A stretch of DNA of 7,816 nucleotides from Thermoplasmata archaeon (GTDB lineage: Archaea; Thermoplasmatota; Thermoplasmata; Thermoplasmatales; Thermoplasmataceae), in contig JAJZYV010000072.1 in NCBI GenBank assembly GCA_021797955.1, positions 1 to 7,816 of the forward strand. The letters are read 5' to 3'. A program made the translations under genes and the position numbers. Below, in pieces: positions 5,659 to 7,816 of the stretch. The notes beneath the pieces are model-generated. The model saw only the letters and a list, made by a program, of their open reading frames with translations, ran no database searches and was not told where the DNA came from. The first letter of the stretch is position 1, and each line of letters begins with the position of its first letter.

Positions 5659-6576
5659 TTATTGAGATAAAAGATAAACTATTGCACCCTTAGCTGAATG
5701 CAATCTGTTTTCTGCTTCCTGAAATATCACACTGTGCACTGAGTCGGCCACTTCATCTGTTACTTCCAGTCCCCTATGGGCAGGCAAACAGTGCATGAAT
5801 ATGAAGTTCTTGTCAGCATGGGAAATCAGGCTTTGATTTACCTGAAAGGGTTTGAATGCTTTTTCCTTTTCCTCTTTCTGTTTTTCCTCACCCATTGATA
5901 CCCATACATCGGTGTAAACAATATTAGATCCTTCAACCGCATTTTCTGGATTGTTTCCTACTTCAACTTTTGATCCCATTTCTTTGGCGATTGTTTCGGC
6001 CCTCTTCACATAATCTGCATTAGGCTCGTATCCTTTAGGAGTTGCAATCGACACGTCCATTCCAGTCATTGCGCATGTAAGGAGAATGGAATTGACCATG
6101 TTGTTTCCATCTCCAACATATGAAAACTTCTTTCCAGAAAAGGTTCCCATCTTTTCATATATTGTTAGAAAGTCTGCAAGTAACTGGAGAGGATGCTCCC
6201 TGTCGTCAAGCGCGTTGATTACCGGTATTGACGAGAACTTGGCAAGTTTTTCTACATTTACGTGACTGAATGCCCTATATGTCAGTATGTCCAGCATACC
6301 AGAAAGTACTCTTGCTGTATCTTCTACAGTTTCTCCTCTCCCCATTTGCATGTCGTTTGGATTAAGATAAATACCATTTCCACCCAGTTGATGAATTGCG
6401 GTTTCAAGGGAAACCCTTGTTCTCGTGCTTGATTTTTCAAAAATCATTCCCATTGTCCTTCCTTCAACTGAATTGTGTGACTGGTACCTTGATCTCTTCA
6501 ATCTTAATGAAAGATTTATAATTTCGTTGAAATCTTCCCTTACATCCAGTATCGATACCAAATTCTTCTTTACCAT
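5659..6576 (-). CDS. argF: Ornithine carbamoyltransferase
   Basis: The enzyme transfers the carbamoyl group from carbamoyl phosphate to ornithine, giving citrulline, normally in arginine synthesis; the reverse reaction serves arginine breakdown in some organisms. All signature motifs are present in the 305-residue product: carbamoyl-phosphate loop FEKSSTRTR (46-54), HPLQLLADF (128-136), ornithine-side DGNNMVNS (156-163) and DVWVSMGEE (223-231), and HCLPAHRG (262-269) with the catalytic Cys. DVWVSMG and HCLP favour ornithine over aspartate carbamoyltransferase. ATG 6576 was preferred because GGAGTGA (minus strand, 6582-6588) lies 5 nt upstream; a GTG at 6585 overlapping the sucD stop would add three residues but lacks a ribosome site. 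Only 5 nt separate it from sucD, so it probably shares the sucCD message. Confidence 0.96.
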   Translation of the reverse strand: MVKKNLVSILDVREDFNEIINLSLRLKRSRYQSHNSVEGRTMGMIFEKSSTRTRVSLETAIHQLGGNGIYLNPNDMQMGRGETVEDTARVLSGMLDILTYRAFSHVNVEKLAKFSSIPVINALDDREHPLQLLADFLTIYEKMGTFSGKKFSYVGDGNNMVNSILLTCAMTGMDVSIATPKGYEPNADYVKRAETIAKEMGSKVEVGNNPENAVEGSNIVYTDVWVSMGEEKQKEEKEKAFKPFQVNQSLISHADKNFIFMHCLPAHRGLEVTDEVADSVHSVIFQEAENRLHSAKGAIVYLLSQ

Positions 6577-6581
6577 TTTTC

Positions 6582-7439
6582 TCACTCCAGCAGCGATGGT
6601 ACGTCAGTTGGGTAGTCTGCTACCTTGACACCTGCTTCATTGAAGGCCCTAATCTTGGACTCAGCAGTGCCTACTCCTTTCTCGATAATGGCGCCTGCGT
6701 GACCCATTCTCTTTCCTGGGGGAGCACTTCTTCCGGTTATGTAAGCGACAACTTTCTTTGTAACATGTTTCTTGATATACTGCGCTGCCAGTTCTTCGTT
6801 GCTCCCGCCTATCTCTCCCACAAGAACTATCTGTTCGGTATCCGGATCCTTCTCGTATTGCTTTAGAACGTCAATATAGTTCAGTCCAACAACGGGGTCT
6901 CCACCCAGACCTATGACAGTGCTTTCCCCTTTTCCACTTCTCGTGACTGCGTCCACAATTTCATATGTTAAGGTTCCGCTTCTTGAAGTAATTCCAACAT
7001 TTCCCTTCTTAAAGATCTTGTTTGGCATGATTCCTATCTTGCATTTACCAACAGCAGTGATGCCTGGTCCGTTCGGTCCTATTACTGTTATTCCTTTCCT
7101 TCTGGCATTATGTACTATTTCCAGTGAGTCATGAAAGGGAACATGTTCCGTCAATATGTATACAAATTTTATCCCAGCGTCTATTGCTTCAAATGCTGCA
7201 TCTTTAACAAATGGTGCTGGAACACTGATCATTGTGGCATGGGGCTCAAATTCCATAGAATCTTTAACTGTTGCAACAATTGGAACCTTATCCATAAATT
7301 TCATTCCTGCTTTCCCTGGTGATATGCCCGCCACTATTTTCGTTCCGAAAGCAAGCATTTCCCCAGCATGGAATGACCCCTGGTGACCTGTGATTCCCTG
7401 AACTATTACATTTGTATTTTCATCCACATAAACTGACAT
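6582..7439 (-). CDS. sucD: Succinyl-CoA synthetase (succinate-CoA ligase), alpha subunit
   Basis: With the beta subunit it interconverts succinyl-CoA and succinate plus CoA, coupled to ATP or GTP formation, in the TCA cycle. The 285-residue length is standard. Visible elements: CoA-binding Rossmann start VIVQGITGHQGSFH (11-24), SPGKAG (40-45), GPNGPGI (121-127), SRSGTLTYE (152-160), GEIGG (208-212) and the phosphohistidine loop GRMGHAGAII-type segment with H247 (sequence RMGHAGAII). Nothing key is missing. A strong ribosome site, GGAGGT (minus strand, 7447-7452), sits 7 nt before ATG 7439 inside the last codons of sucC. The gap to the sucC stop is one base, so the two subunits are translated side by side in near-equal amounts. 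Confidence 0.96.
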   Translation of the reverse strand: MSVYVDENTNVIVQGITGHQGSFHAGEMLAFGTKIVAGISPGKAGMKFMDKVPIVATVKDSMEFEPHATMISVPAPFVKDAAFEAIDAGIKFVYILTEHVPFHDSLEIVHNARRKGITVIGPNGPGITAVGKCKIGIMPNKIFKKGNVGITSRSGTLTYEIVDAVTRSGKGESTVIGLGGDPVVGLNYIDVLKQYEKDPDTEQIVLVGEIGGSNEELAAQYIKKHVTKKVVAYITGRSAPPGKRMGHAGAIIEKGVGTAESKIRAFNEAGVKVADYPTDVPSLLE

Positions 7440-7440
7440 T

Positions 7441-7816
7441 TTAATTACCTCCTGCTAATTTTACAACCTTTTCTATGGCTTCCATCATAGTTGGGAATGA
7501 CTCTATGCTATGGTCTTTCAGAATCTTCCTTCCCTCATCATCTCTTATTCCGCTCAATCTTACAACAATTGGTTGCTTGATATTTAGCTTGTCCTTTGCA
7601 AGAACAATCCCTGTGGCAACAGTATCACATTTCGTGACTCCTCCAAAAATATTAACAAGTATGGCCTTCGGATTTGCCTTCAACACAAGATCAAATGCAT
7701 TTGAAACGATTTCGGAATTGTCTGTTCCACCCAAATCCAAAAAGTTTCTGGGTTTACCCTTATGCAGTGTCAGAGCATCCAGTGTCGCCATTGTAAGACC
7801 TGCACCATTTGCTATC
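7441..7816 (-). CDS. sucC: Succinyl-CoA synthetase, beta subunit (C-terminal part only; N-terminus beyond window)
   Basis: The last 124 codons are visible, running off the right edge; the ATP-grasp domain is outside. The fragment starts in IANGAGLTMATLDAL, the conserved NGAGLAM.T.D segment, followed by NFLDLGG, then ILVNIFGGVTKCD, the NIFGGi..CD motif that contributes to the nucleotide and subunit contacts, and VVRLSG. In most homologues the latter reads RL.GTN; here it is RLSGIRDDEG. ATG within the segment at 7791 is internal, not the start. The gene ends one base before sucD and carries that gene's ribosome site in its final codons. The promoter of the operon is not in the window. Confidence 0.94.
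   Translation of the reverse strand, partial: IANGAGLTMATLDALTLHKGKPRNFLDLGGTDNSEIVSNAFDLVLKANPKAILVNIFGGVTKCDTVATGIVLAKDKLNIKQPIVVRLSGIRDDEGRKILKDHSIESFPTMMEAIEKVVKLAGGN

Noticed and set aside
6425..7386. Plus-strand frames opposite argF and sucD (6425-6628, 6913-7134, 7131-7322, 7156-7386)
   Set aside because: They are antisense to strongly conserved enzymes and have no ribosome sites or recognisable products.
1..7816. CRISPR array, tRNA/rRNA genes, insertion sequences or phage genes
   Set aside because: No spaced direct repeats, tRNA-like cloverleaf, transposase-like frame or terminal repeats were seen on either strand when reading by eye.

Overview
The window looks like a piece of a low-GC archaeal genome, most likely Thermoplasmatales (Thermoplasma/Ferroplasma/Cuniculiplasma type). 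Visible evidence for an archaeon: a Csl4-type exosome subunit with S1 and zinc-ribbon domains, a 71-residue archaeal LSm protein, a METTL5-type N6-adenine methyltransferase, A/T-rich TATA boxes about 25 bp before start codons of first genes (leaderless pattern), and GGAGGTGA-like Shine-Dalgarno sites before internal operon genes. The order-level placement is inference from gene style and base composition, not proven.

Layout. (1) Positions 1-2487, minus strand: one long open reading frame, at least 829 codons, running off the left edge. It reads as a STAND/AAA_16-like protein: N-terminal nucleotide-binding-like domain, winged helix, then TPR-like repeats. Both Walker motifs appear eroded, so it may be a pseudo-NTPase regulator or scaffold. 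(2) Positions 2488-2769: a divergent intergenic region with two adjacent inverted repeats nested inside an outer 8-bp inverted repeat, and TATA-like boxes facing both ways. (3) Positions 2770-4689, plus strand: an RNA-centred cluster: csl4, a 50-residue coiled-coil ORF overlapping it by ATGA, an LSm gene, then a separately promoted pair made of an unknown 105-residue basic helical protein and a METTL5-like methyltransferase overlapping it by GTGA. (4) Positions 4669-5609, minus strand: a dienelactone hydrolase family gene with its own leaderless promoter, followed by an ATGA-overlapping 50-codon acidic ORF whose end overlaps the methyltransferase tail to tail. (5) Positions 5659-7816, minus strand: the tightly packed order sucC (C-terminal part only), sucD, argF.

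Functionally, the plus-strand genes cover RNA degradation (exosome cap), RNA chaperoning (LSm) and probable rRNA modification (METTL5 family), and the two small unknown proteins are physically tied to them. The right-hand minus-strand genes are central metabolism: succinyl-CoA synthetase (TCA cycle, substrate-level phosphorylation) coupled to ornithine carbamoyltransferase (arginine/citrulline metabolism). The most novel-looking elements are the Walker-degenerate STAND-like protein with its nested palindromic upstream region, and the unnamed small proteins embedded in the RNA cluster. No tRNA, rRNA, CRISPR array or insertion sequence was recognised.
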